A stretch of DNA of 14,583 nucleotides, taken from the NCBI GenBank assembly GCA_004552195.1, contig SFPC01000050.1, positions 1 through 14,583 of the forward strand, in the 5' to 3' direction. Below, one piece after another: positions 1 to 7,470 of the stretch. The notes beneath the pieces are model-generated. The model had not been told where the DNA came from, searched no databases, and saw nothing but the letters and a program-made list of their open reading frames with translations. Made by a program: the position numbers and the translations under genes. Position 1 is the stretch's first letter. Every line of letters starts with the position of its first letter. The stretch comes from Bacteroidales bacterium. GTDB lineage: Bacteria > Bacteroidota > Bacteroidia > Bacteroidales > Bacteroidaceae.

Positions 1-66
1 CTCGTGTCCTAAAAAGCAATGGCAGGAAGAAGCAGGAAAAACGAGGAGGCATAACTATCTCCGAAG

Positions 67-89
67 CCGCTAAGTCTTTAGCTTAGCGG
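67..89. terminator. Short perfect palindrome, possible terminator
   Basis: A perfect 8-bp stem is formed by CCGCTAAG (67-74) and CTTAGCGG (82-89) around a 7-nt loop. It lies where two forward open frames from the window edge stop, which would suit the end of an upstream transcription unit. There is no T run after the stem, so an intrinsic terminator is only one reading; a protein-binding palindrome is another. Confidence 0.3.
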
Positions 90-152
90 TAGTTCACTCA
101 GAGGGACAGATACATTGATAGCCTAATCGGGGCAATGTGCCAGTTGATAGTT

Positions 153-193
153 GTTGTCTGTTGTTAGCAGTCAATAATAAAGTTGTCTGTTGT
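153..193. repeat. 12-bp direct repeat
   Basis: GTTGTCTGTTGT occurs at 153-164 and again at 182-193, 29 bp apart. It lies in non-coding DNA just left of the hairpin array. No function can be assigned. Confidence 0.5.
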
Positions 194-226
194 AGTCCAC
201 GTTGTCGTCATATAGCGATATCGAAG

Positions 227-634
227 AAAGATAGGCTGCGGCTCGGCAAAGAAAAAGTAAATCCTGCGGCTTTCCTTTTTGCTCTCACCTTGCACTACTT
301 TGCTTCGCGAAGATAGGCTGCGGCTCGGCATAGAAAAAGTAAATCCTGCGGCTTTCCTTTTTGCTCTGCACTCGCCTTGCACTACTTTGCTTCGCGAAGA
401 TAGGCTGCGGCTCGGCAAAGAAAATTAAAAACCTGCGGCTTTTCATTTTCTTTGCTCTCACCTTGCACTACTTTGCTTCGCGAAGATAGGCTGCGGCTCG
501 GCAAAGAAAATTAAAAACCTGCGGCTTTTCATTTTCTTTGCTCTCACCTTGCTGCGGCTCGGCAAAGAAAATTAAAAACCTGCGGCTTTTCATTTTCTTT
601 GCACTCGCCTTGCACTATCTTTGCACCCCAAAAG
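227..634. repeat. Array of five hairpin-forming repeats
   Basis: Five head-to-tail degenerate copies fill this stretch. The shared start AGATAGGCT is at 229, 311, 398 and 484 (periods 82, 87 and 86). The fifth copy lacks that start and joins at CTGCGGCTC (552), 61 bp after the matching point of copy 4. Each copy reads: AGATAGG-GCTGCGGCTCGGC, an A-rich arm, CCTGCGGC, a T-rich arm, then CTTGCACTACTTTGCTTCGC. In copies 3-5 the arms are perfect 11-bp complements (415-425/445-455, 501-511/531-541, 562-572/592-602). Copies 1-2 have different, shorter complementary arms (AAAAAG/CTTTTT). Upstream copies carry TACTTTG, one base short of TAnnTTTG; only copy 5 has the full TATCTTTG. Whether the array is regulatory or just an expanded intergenic element cannot be told from sequence. 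Confidence 0.85.
593..623 (+). promoter_or_regulatory. Bacteroidales-type promoter for the glucosaminidase gene
   Basis: TATCTTTG at 616-623 matches the Bacteroidota -7 consensus TAnnTTTG exactly. A TTTT (593-596) resembling the -33 TTTG box lies 19 nt upstream. Transcription would start near 630, giving a leader of about 17 nt before the ATG at 647. The -33 box lies in the T-rich arm of the fifth hairpin repeat, so the promoter is built from repeat sequence. Confidence 0.65.
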
Positions 635-646
635 AAGGAAAATTAA

Positions 647-1558
647 ATGGTGCGAAAATTACTCCTTATTATATATATCGGTATGCTGCCCGGGTTGCTG
701 AGGGCCCAGTCGTCGCTCTACGAACGATACATCGGGCAGTACAGCAGTATGGCCGTGGACCAGATGCACCGCTACGGCGTGCCGGCCAGTATCACCCTGG
801 CTCAAGGACTGCTGGAAAGCGCGGCAGGTACCAGCCGGCTGGCCACCAAGGGCAACAACCATTTCGGCATCAAATGCGGCGGCGTATGGAACGGCCCGTA
901 TATGCTCATGACCGACGACGCACCTAACGAGAAGTTCCGCGTCTATGGCAGCGCGGCAGAAAGCTATGAGGATCATTCCAAATTCTTGCGAAACGGTCGC
1001 CGCTACGCTTTCCTCTTTGAACTCAAACGCACTGACTATAAAGGCTGGGCACGCGGCCTGAAGCAGGCCGGATATGCCACCAGTCCCACTTATGCCAACT
1101 CCCTCATCGAACTGATCGAGAAATACCGCTTGGACCGTTACGACCACGCTCCGGGACGCAAGCACCAGACGCGGCAGGAGGAGGAACAGCGGAAATGGCA
1201 GGAAAAGGCCGGTACACATACCGTCAGACGTTGTAACGGACAATATTACATCGTGGCCCGCAGCGGCGACACCTACGCCTCGCTGGCTCGCGTGATGAAC
1301 ACCAAGGAGAAAAAGCTCCGGCAGTACAACGACGTGCGCGAAGACTATAGCCTGCGTGAGGGGGACATCGTTTATCTCGGCAAAAAACGCAAAAAGGCCG
1401 ACCGTTCGATGAAACGCCGTTACCACGTGATGGAAGAAGGCGAGAGCCTGTACACCATCAGCCAGCGTTACGGCATACGACTCAGTTCGCTCTGTAAAAT
1501 GAACCCCATCGGCAAGAACTACCACTTCCGTGCAGGCGACGAAATAAAGATTAAATAA
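647..1558 (+). CDS. Exported N-acetylglucosaminidase with two LysM domains
   Basis: This 303-aa peptidoglycan hydrolase is predicted to cleave glycan strands in the periplasm or at the cell surface. Residues 1-20 form a signal peptide (hydrophobic core LLLIIYIGMLPGLL, cleavage likely after LLRA). Residues about 24-165 match the glucosaminidase (FlgJ/LytD-like) fold: LAQGLLESAAGTSRLA contains the expected catalytic Glu (E57), followed by the typical GNNHFGIKC (69-77). A charged Arg/Gln/Glu/Lys-rich linker (165-190) leads to two LysM peptidoglycan-binding modules, about 198-245 (YYIVARSGDTYASLA) and 258-302 (YHVMEEGESLYTISQRYGI). The start is supported by AAGGAA 6 nt upstream and the promoter at 616-623. 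metF follows after 26 nt, so read-through is likely. The exact bond cleaved (muramidase or glucosaminidase) is inferred from the family. Confidence 0.88.
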   Translation: MVRKLLLIIYIGMLPGLLRAQSSLYERYIGQYSSMAVDQMHRYGVPASITLAQGLLESAAGTSRLATKGNNHFGIKCGGVWNGPYMLMTDDAPNEKFRVYGSAAESYEDHSKFLRNGRRYAFLFELKRTDYKGWARGLKQAGYATSPTYANSLIELIEKYRLDRYDHAPGRKHQTRQEEEQRKWQEKAGTHTVRRCNGQYYIVARSGDTYASLARVMNTKEKKLRQYNDVREDYSLREGDIVYLGKKRKKADRSMKRRYHVMEEGESLYTISQRYGIRLSSLCKMNPIGKNYHFRAGDEIKIK

Positions 1559-1584
1559 TCCAACACTGAACTATTCTCTTACTA

Positions 1585-2538
1585 ATGTCTGTAGCCCAAT
1601 TCCTTCAGTCGGCACACCCCACGGCCTTCTCGTTCGAGGTGTTGCCGCCCTTGCGGGGCAAGAGCATCGAGAGTGTGTACCGCACCATCGACCGCCTGAT
1701 GCCCTTCAATCCTGCTTACATCAACATCACCACGCACCGCACCGAAACCATCTACCACGAGGTGGAGGGCGGTATGTTCGAGCGGCTCAACGTGAGGAGC
1801 CGTCCCGGTACGGTGGCCATCGCTGCAGCTCTGAAGGGACGCTATGGGGTGCCGGCCGTCCCCCACGTGATTTGCAGCGGCTTTACACGCAGCGAGATAG
1901 AATGCCAGCTCGTTGACCTTTCCTTCCTCGACATTACTGACCTCATCGTGCTCCGGGGCGACCGGGCGCGCGGCGAGAACCGTTTTGTGCCCACCCCCGG
2001 CGGGCACGCACACGCCGAGGAGCTCTGCCGGCAGGTGAACCTCTTCAACGAGGGGCTGCTCATCGACGGCACGCAGTGCGAACCGTTGGCCACTCCCTTC
2101 ACCTATGGCGTGGCGGGCTATCCCGAAAAGCATGAGGAGGCCATGAACCTCGATACCGACCTGGCATACCTCAAGGCCAAGGTTGAGGCCGGGGCACAGT
2201 ACATTGTCACCCAAATGTTCTTTGACAACAGCAAATATTTCGACTTTGTGGAACGTGTGCGCCGGGCCGGTATCACCGTGCCCGTCATTCCCGGACTGAA
2301 ACCCCTCACCACGCTCAACCATCGCTCCATGTTGCCTAAAACTTTCCACATCGACTTCCCCACTGAACTGGCTGCCGAGCTGAACCGCTGCCAGACGAAC
2401 GATGACGTGAAGGCCCTCGGCGTGGAGTGGGGGATAGCCCAGGCGCGCGAGCTGAAGGAGCACGGCGTTCCCAGCATCCATTTCTACTCCATGAACGCGG
2501 CGGCCAGCATTGAGCAGATAGCCCGCGCCGTGTATTAA
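1585..2538 (+). CDS. metF: Methylenetetrahydrofolate reductase
   Basis: This cytosolic FAD enzyme reduces 5,10-methylene-THF to 5-methyl-THF, the methyl donor for MetH encoded next. The 317-aa length fits bacterial MetF (about 300 aa). Visible family motifs are FSFEVLPP (15-22), whose E18 corresponds to the catalytic Glu of the E. coli enzyme, and VPHVICSGFTR (92-102). LRGD (123-126) corresponds to the flavin-contacting Asp loop, followed by GYPEKH (178-183), TQMFFD (209-214) and PVIPGLKP (233-240). The ATG has no clear Shine-Dalgarno, which is usual in this phylum. The gene lies 26 nt behind the glucosaminidase and 65 nt before metH, all on one strand, with no promoter or riboswitch seen between, so one transcript is likely. 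Confidence 0.95.
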   Translation: MSVAQFLQSAHPTAFSFEVLPPLRGKSIESVYRTIDRLMPFNPAYINITTHRTETIYHEVEGGMFERLNVRSRPGTVAIAAALKGRYGVPAVPHVICSGFTRSEIECQLVDLSFLDITDLIVLRGDRARGENRFVPTPGGHAHAEELCRQVNLFNEGLLIDGTQCEPLATPFTYGVAGYPEKHEEAMNLDTDLAYLKAKVEAGAQYIVTQMFFDNSKYFDFVERVRRAGITVPVIPGLKPLTTLNHRSMLPKTFHIDFPTELAAELNRCQTNDDVKALGVEWGIAQARELKEHGVPSIHFYSMNAAASIEQIARAVY

Positions 2539-2603
2539 GTTTCCCAAAAGGCGCGGTGTCCGGAATGCGGCAATCCCACCGCCACTGCATAATTTCCTGA
2601 ATC

Positions 2604-5600
2604 ATGTTTCCCGACACAGATAAACTCATCATCTTGGACGGTGCCATGGGCACCATGCTGCAACGCCAGGGGCTCGGCGAGGCCGACTTCCGGGGTGACC
2701 TGTTCCCCGACTGGCCCGTCAGGCTGCAAGGCAACAACGACGTGCTCGCCCTGACCCGTCCCGACGTGCTCCGGGCCATCCACCGCGCCTATTTGGAGGC
2801 CGGGGCCGACCTGATAGAAACCAACACGTTCAACGCTCAGCGCATTTCGCAGGCCGACTACCATACCGAGGAATATGTGGCACGCATCAACCGTGCCGCA
2901 GCCCGTCTGGCACGAGAAGAGGCCGACCGCATGACCGCCCTCACGCCCCAGAAGCCACGCTATGTGGCCGGTTCCGTGGGGCCGACCAACAAGACCCTCT
3001 CCATGTCGCCCGATGTGGAAAACCCCGCCTTCCGCGCCATCACCTACGACGAGTTGCTCGAAGCCTATACCGAGCAGATGAATGCCCTGGCCGAAGGCGG
3101 CGTTGACCTCTTCCTCATCGAAACCATCTTCGACACCCTCAACGCCAAGGCCGCCCTGCAGGCCGCCGCACGTGCCGCCGAGAAAGCGGGCCGCCGCATC
3201 CCCGTGATGCTCAGTGCCACCATTGCCGATGCTTCAGGACGAACGCTGTCCGGCCAGACGCTCGATGCCTTCCTTACCTCCGTGGCCCACTGTTCCGACC
3301 TCTTTAGCGTGGGGCTCAATTGCTCCTTCGGTGCGGCCGATATGCGTCCCTACCTGCGCGAGCTGGCGGCTAAGGCACCCTGCCGCGTCAGTGCACACCC
3401 CAACGCCGGACTGCCCGATGAGGAAGGCCGCTACTCCGAAACACCCGAGAGTATGGCACAGGCGATGCGAGGCTTTGTGGACGACCGCTCGGTGAACATC
3501 ATCGGCGGATGCTGCGGTTCCACGCCCGACCACATACGCGCCATAGCCTGTATGGCAGAGGGTCGCCAAGCACGCCCCCTGCCCACCGCCGACACACAGC
3601 CCCGGGCCGGCTGGCTCGCCGGTCTCGACGCTTTCAGTCCGCTGCCCGGCACCTTTGTCAACGTGGGCGAACGCTGCAACGTGGCCGGCAGTCGCAAGTT
3701 TCTGAGGCTCATCAAGGAAAAGCAATATGACGAGGCATTGGCCATAGCCCGCAAGCAGGTGCGCGACGGGGCCATGATGCTTGACATCAACATGGACGAC
3801 GGTCTCCTCGACACCGAGGCTGAGATGACCCATTTCCTCCGCCTCATGGCCTCCGACCCCGAAGTGGCCCGCCTGCCGTGGATGATAGACTCCTCCCGTT
3901 TCGAGGTCATCGAAGCCGCGCTGAAGTGTGTGCAGGGAAAGGCCGTGGTCAACTCCATCTCGCTCAAAGAGGGCGAGGAACGCTTTGTGCAGCGCGCCCG
4001 CATCATCAGTCAATACGGCGCGGCCATGGTGGTGATGGCCTTCGACGAGGAAGGACAGGCCACCACGTATGAACGCAAGGTGGCTGTGTGCGAACGCGCC
4101 TACCGGCTCCTCACCGAAAAGGCCGGCGTGAAGCCTTGCGACATCATCTTCGACCCCAACATCCTGACCGTGGCCACCGGCATGAAGGAACACGACCGCT
4201 ATGCCCTCGACTTTATCCGCGCCACGGGCCACATCCGCCAACATCTGCCCGGCGTACACGTCAGCGGCGGTGTGAGCAACCTCTCCTTCGCTTTCCGGGG
4301 CCACAACTACTTGCGCGAAGCCATGCACGCCGTGTTCCTGTATCACGCCATAGCCCAAGGCATGGACATGGGTATCGTCAACCCGGCTTCCAAGGTGATG
4401 TACCACGACATACCCGCCGACCTGCTCGAAGCCATTGAGGACGTGGTGCTCTGCCGCCGCGACGATGCCGCCGAACGCCTCATGGAACGTGCCCGCAACG
4501 ACGAAGAACCCTCACTGGCCGCCGCAGCCGATGCGCCGCAGACCGACCGCAGGCAGGTGCCCCTCGAACAGCGGCTGATGAACGCCCTGCGCACGGGGGA
4601 CGACGAGCACTTGGCCGACGACCTCACCGAGGCCCTGGCCGCTTATGACGCGCCGGGGCACATCATCGAAGGACCGCTCATGCGCGGTATGCAACTGGTG
4701 GGCGACCTCTTCGGCGAGGGGAAAATGTTCCTACCGCAGGTGGTGAAGTCCGCCCGTACCATGAAGAAGGCCGTGGCTTTCCTGCAACCCTTCCTCGAAC
4801 AGCAGAAACAGACCGGTAAGGCCGGCAACGGTTGCTACGTCGTGGCCACCGTGAAGGGCGATGTTCACGACATCGGCAAGAACATCGTGGCCGTGGTGCT
4901 CGGTTGTAACAATTTCGACGTGGTGGACTTGGGCGTGATGGTGCCGGCGGAGAAAATCGTGGAGGCCGTGCGTGAACACGGTGCCGAGTTCGTGGCTCTG
5001 AGCGGCCTGATTACCCCCTCGCTCGACGAAATGTGCCACACGGCGCAGGCCATGCAGCAGGCCGGTCTGCGCGTGCCGCTCTTTATCGGCGGTGCCACAA
5101 CCTCAGACCTCCATACGGCGTTGAAAATCGCGCCGCTCTACGACGGCCCTGTGTTCCACGTGAAGGACGCGGCGCAAAATCCCGTGCTGGCCCTGCAGCT
5201 GAAAGGCGAGGGGGGCGAGGAACTGATTGCCGAGAACCGCCGGCGGCAGGAACAGCTCGTGGCGGAGCACCGGCGCAAGCAAACTGCCCATCGGCCACAG
5301 GAGAACGAAGGCGGCTGTCCGTCTGCCACTGCAGGAACAGTCCGGCGGTTGCACATTGATTGGGACAACGAAACGCTACCCGCACCCTCGTTTACCGGTT
5401 GCCGCACGTTGACCGACATCCCCTTGGGCGAGGTGAGAGAACTCATCAACTGGGTCTACTTCTTCAACCTGTGGCGCGTGAAGCGCGGCACGCCCGAGGC
5501 CGAGGCGTTGCAACAAGAGGCCGACGCCCTGCTCGACGACCTGCAGACCCGCCATACGTTGCGCGGCCAGGTGGCTTTCTATCCGGCCTATGCCACAGAC

Positions 5601-6140
5601 CACAGCGTGGTTATGCTGAAGAACGGCGAGGAGGTGGAGATCCCCACTCCGCGCCAACGCAGTGCGGCAGCACCCGGCGAACCGCTCCTTTCGCTCTGCG
5701 ACTTCGTGGCTCCGCTCCCCCAGCGCGACCACTTGGGGGCTTTCGCCGTGACCCTGTCGCCGCAGTTGGTGGCCGAGGTGGAGCGCGCAAAGACGGAAGG
5801 CGACGACTACCATTCCCTGATGTTGCAGGCCGTGTGCGACCGCCTGGCCGAGGCGGGTGCCGAATGGCTCCACCGCGAGGTGCGCCGCCGTCTGTGGGGC
5901 TATGCGCCCGATGAGCAGCTCTCGCCCACCGACTTGGCCCGGGCTGCCTACCAAGGCATTCGGCCCGCCGTGGGCTATCCTTCGCTGCCCGACCAACAGC
6001 AGATTTTCAAGGTGGCCTCGCTCCTCGACTTCGACCGCCTGGGTATCTGTCTCACCGAAAACGGGGCCATGTATCCCCAAAGTTCCGTGTGCGGCCTGCT
6101 GTTCAGTCATCCACAAAGCCGCTATTTCGCTTTGGGGTAG
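2604..6140 (+). CDS. metH: Cobalamin-dependent methionine synthase, full length
   Basis: This enzyme transfers the methyl group of 5-methyl-THF through cobalamin to homocysteine, giving methionine and THF. At 1178 aa it has all four modules of E. coli MetH (1227 aa). The homocysteine domain (about 5-320) starts LDGAMGTML and has zinc ligands in GLNC (C240) and GGCCG (C303, C304). The pterin-binding domain (about 345-610) includes FVNVGERCN and the barrel motif FDPNIL. The B12 cap and Rossmann domain (about 650-880) has DVHDIGKN (753-760) with H755 as the lower cobalt ligand. The AdoMet reactivation domain (about 915-1178) has GIRPAVGYP (1118-1126) and the LTENGAMYP tail. A linker at 880-915 is charged and probably flexible. 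No residue expected for catalysis is missing. It lies 65 nt after metF, its substrate supplier. No cobalamin riboswitch is visible upstream. Confidence 0.97.
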   Translation: MFPDTDKLIILDGAMGTMLQRQGLGEADFRGDLFPDWPVRLQGNNDVLALTRPDVLRAIHRAYLEAGADLIETNTFNAQRISQADYHTEEYVARINRAAARLAREEADRMTALTPQKPRYVAGSVGPTNKTLSMSPDVENPAFRAITYDELLEAYTEQMNALAEGGVDLFLIETIFDTLNAKAALQAAARAAEKAGRRIPVMLSATIADASGRTLSGQTLDAFLTSVAHCSDLFSVGLNCSFGAADMRPYLRELAAKAPCRVSAHPNAGLPDEEGRYSETPESMAQAMRGFVDDRSVNIIGGCCGSTPDHIRAIACMAEGRQARPLPTADTQPRAGWLAGLDAFSPLPGTFVNVGERCNVAGSRKFLRLIKEKQYDEALAIARKQVRDGAMMLDINMDDGLLDTEAEMTHFLRLMASDPEVARLPWMIDSSRFEVIEAALKCVQGKAVVNSISLKEGEERFVQRARIISQYGAAMVVMAFDEEGQATTYERKVAVCERAYRLLTEKAGVKPCDIIFDPNILTVATGMKEHDRYALDFIRATGHIRQHLPGVHVSGGVSNLSFAFRGHNYLREAMHAVFLYHAIAQGMDMGIVNPASKVMYHDIPADLLEAIEDVVLCRRDDAAERLMERARNDEEPSLAAAADAPQTDRRQVPLEQRLMNALRTGDDEHLADDLTEALAAYDAPGHIIEGPLMRGMQLVGDLFGEGKMFLPQVVKSARTMKKAVAFLQPFLEQQKQTGKAGNGCYVVATVKGDVHDIGKNIVAVVLGCNNFDVVDLGVMVPAEKIVEAVREHGAEFVALSGLITPSLDEMCHTAQAMQQAGLRVPLFIGGATTSDLHTALKIAPLYDGPVFHVKDAAQNPVLALQLKGEGGEELIAENRRRQEQLVAEHRRKQTAHRPQENEGGCPSATAGTVRRLHIDWDNETLPAPSFTGCRTLTDIPLGEVRELINWVYFFNLWRVKRGTPEAEALQQEADALLDDLQTRHTLRGQVAFYPAYATDHSVVMLKNGEEVEIPTPRQRSAAAPGEPLLSLCDFVAPLPQRDHLGAFAVTLSPQLVAEVERAKTEGDDYHSLMLQAVCDRLAEAGAEWLHREVRRRLWGYAPDEQLSPTDLARAAYQGIRPAVGYPSLPDQQQIFKVASLLDFDRLGICLTENGAMYPQSSVCGLLFSHPQSRYFALG

Positions 6141-6234
6141 TAAAAAATCAATTAAACTGCTAATAAACCTCAAAAGAATACCTCAATCATCCATTTTGCA
6201 CGGCATAAATGAAAGGTTACGAAGGGAAAGTCTA

Positions 6235-6242
6235 TATATTTG
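6235..6242 (+). promoter_or_regulatory. -7 promoter box before the Trp-rich protein gene
   Basis: TATATTTG matches TAnnTTTG exactly. No good -33 TTTG is seen at the usual 19-21 nt spacing, so the match rests on the -7 box. Transcription would begin around 6249, about 27 nt before the ATG at 6276. This placement excludes the upstream in-frame TTG (6240) and ATG (6246) as starts, since they overlap the box or precede the transcript. Confidence 0.6.
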
Positions 6243-6275
6243 CACATGACAAATAACTCAACTAAAGGAACAATT

Positions 6276-7367
6276 ATGAAAAAGTCGCTATTGTTATTGG
6301 TTGCGTGTCTGGCCTGCCTCGGCACATACGCACAGGATGACGACGTATATTTCGTTCCGTCATCAAAGAATAAGACAGTACAGCAAGAACAGCAGAACCC
6401 CATGAACCGTTCTACGTATACTCCGATTACCGATGAAGAACAATTTTCTGAAAGTAATTGGGCCAAAAACCGTGGAAACAATGGATGGGACGTCGACGAA
6501 TACAACCGACGCGGCAAACGCTACAGGGGCGAATGCAGCGACACGGTGAAGGACAACAGTTGCTACGACCAAGGTTATTCCGACGGTTTCAGCGACGGTT
6601 ACGAGGACGGTTCGTACACCTCGCGCATCGTGCGCTTCTGGTCGCCCCGTCCCGGTGTGTACGTGAGCAGTCCTTATTACCTCGACTATTATGACCTGTG
6701 CTACGATCCCTGGTACTACGGCTACTACTCGCCGTGGAGCTGGAGCTGGGGTTGGAGCGGCTGGTACGGTTGGGGCAGCTGGTACGGCTGGCGGCCTTAT
6801 TACAGTTGGGGTTGGGGCTGGGGTCCCTCTTGGGCCTGGTATGACCCCTGGTGGGGCGGCCCGGGATGGCACCATCACCACCACTACTGGTATCCGTCCA
6901 ATGCCGAACGCGGCCCGCGCGGCGGCTATATCGCTTATGGCGGACGCCGTGGCACCAACGGCAGTGTGGCTTATGGCGGCAGGGGTAGCGCATCACGGCC
7001 TTCCTCCGCATGGGGCACTTCCGGACGCGGCACAACGCAGCGCACTACGCTCGGCGGCACGACCAACCGCCCCTCGCGTTCCTTCGGCAACACCCGGACG
7101 ACACAGCAGTCAGGTTCTCTCAACCGCTCGTCATCTACACAGCGCAAGGAACAGTCCACATCCCGTCCCTCGCGCTCCTTTGGCAACACTGACAGCAAGA
7201 GCTCCAACCGCAGTTCTTCCGAACGCAGTTCCACCCGCAGTTCGGGCAGCCAGCGTTTCTCCTCCTCGTTCAGCAGTCCATCGCGCAGCAGTTTTGGCGG
7301 CGGCATGACGGGCGGCGGAGGCCGTAGCTTCGGTGGCGGAGGCGGACGCAGCGGCGGTCGCAGGTAA
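6276..7367 (+). CDS. Exported Trp/Tyr/Gly-rich protein with His5 run, unknown function
   Basis: The function is not recognised. The 363-aa product starts at MKKSLLLL, chosen because AAAGGAA lies 5 nt upstream and the -7 box ends 33 nt upstream. A signal peptide covers residues 1-19 (cleavage likely after TYA). LVAC at 8-11 also fits a lipobox, but the hydrophobic core before it is short. Residues 96-113 repeat Asp-Gly pairs (GYSDGFSDGYEDG). Residues 134-206 are extremely aromatic (Trp/Tyr alternating with Gly/Ser/Pro) and end in GWHHHHHYWYP. The rest is low-complexity Ser/Arg/Thr with RPSRSFGNT twice (265-273 and 297-305) and a Gly-rich end (341-363). This composition suggests a mostly disordered envelope or surface protein. 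Metal binding by the His run is only a guess. A hairpin terminator follows the stop. Confidence 0.75.
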   Translation: MKKSLLLLVACLACLGTYAQDDDVYFVPSSKNKTVQQEQQNPMNRSTYTPITDEEQFSESNWAKNRGNNGWDVDEYNRRGKRYRGECSDTVKDNSCYDQGYSDGFSDGYEDGSYTSRIVRFWSPRPGVYVSSPYYLDYYDLCYDPWYYGYYSPWSWSWGWSGWYGWGSWYGWRPYYSWGWGWGPSWAWYDPWWGGPGWHHHHHYWYPSNAERGPRGGYIAYGGRRGTNGSVAYGGRGSASRPSSAWGTSGRGTTQRTTLGGTTNRPSRSFGNTRTTQQSGSLNRSSSTQRKEQSTSRPSRSFGNTDSKSSNRSSSERSSTRSSGSQRFSSSFSSPSRSSFGGGMTGGGGRSFGGGGGRSGGRR

Positions 7368-7395
7368 GCTGACAATCGCATTTTCAATAAAATCC

Positions 7396-7452
7396 AGCCG
7401 GAGGGAATGAGGCGGCGCGCTTGCTTCCCATTCCCGTCGGCTTTCTTCTTCT
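7396..7452 (+). terminator. Imperfect intrinsic-type terminator
   Basis: The arms at 7396-7409 (AGCCGGAGGGAATG) and 7429-7442 (CATTCCCGTCGGCT) pair over 14 positions with a central 2-bp mismatch. They are followed by a pyrimidine tract TTTCTTCTTCTC. The hairpin sits 29 nt after the stop of the Trp-rich gene and 28 nt before the next start. No promoter box is seen between it and the porin gene, so it may terminate only partly. Confidence 0.6.
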
Positions 7453-7470
7453 CATAAAAAGCACTGAACA

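Larger units (their letters stand above)
1..226. other. Non-coding left edge, no supported gene
   Basis: No convincing gene lies here. Two forward frames are open from the window edge and stop at 71-73 (TAA) and 84-86 (TAG), so the 3' tail of an upstream gene could end here, but about 25 codons are too few to identify. The stretch contains a short palindrome (67-89) and a 12-bp direct repeat (153-164 and 182-193). From about 227 it passes into the hairpin repeat array. Confidence 0.5.

Noticed and set aside
60..135. Possible tRNA or tmRNA
   Set aside because: TTAGCGGTAGTTC vaguely recalls a D-arm, but no acceptor stem, T-arm or CCA-like end can be laid out.
164..418. 84-aa minus-strand open frame
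   Set aside because: It is simply a translation of the repeat array, so its protein repeat follows the DNA repeat; no start context or recognisable product.
227..634. CRISPR-like array
   Set aside because: The repeats are 61-87 bp and abut each other without unique spacers, and no cas genes are present.
538..927. 129-aa forward open frame
   Set aside because: It begins in the repeat array, overlaps the glucosaminidase gene in another frame and has low-complexity Arg-rich sequence.
659..1525. 288-aa minus-strand open frame
   Set aside because: Antisense to the well-supported glucosaminidase; long reverse frames are expected in GC-rich coding DNA.
2539..2603. Cobalamin or SAM riboswitch before metH
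   Set aside because: The gap is only 65 bp, with no B12-box-like sequence and no conserved multi-stem structure.
3234..4406. 390-aa minus-strand open frame inside metH
   Set aside because: Antisense to conserved MetH domains; Gly/Val/His-rich composition is typical of a shadow frame.
6240..6275. Upstream in-frame TTG and ATG starts for the Trp-rich protein
   Set aside because: They overlap or precede the expected transcript start, while the ATG at 6276 has a Shine-Dalgarno and begins a clean signal peptide.
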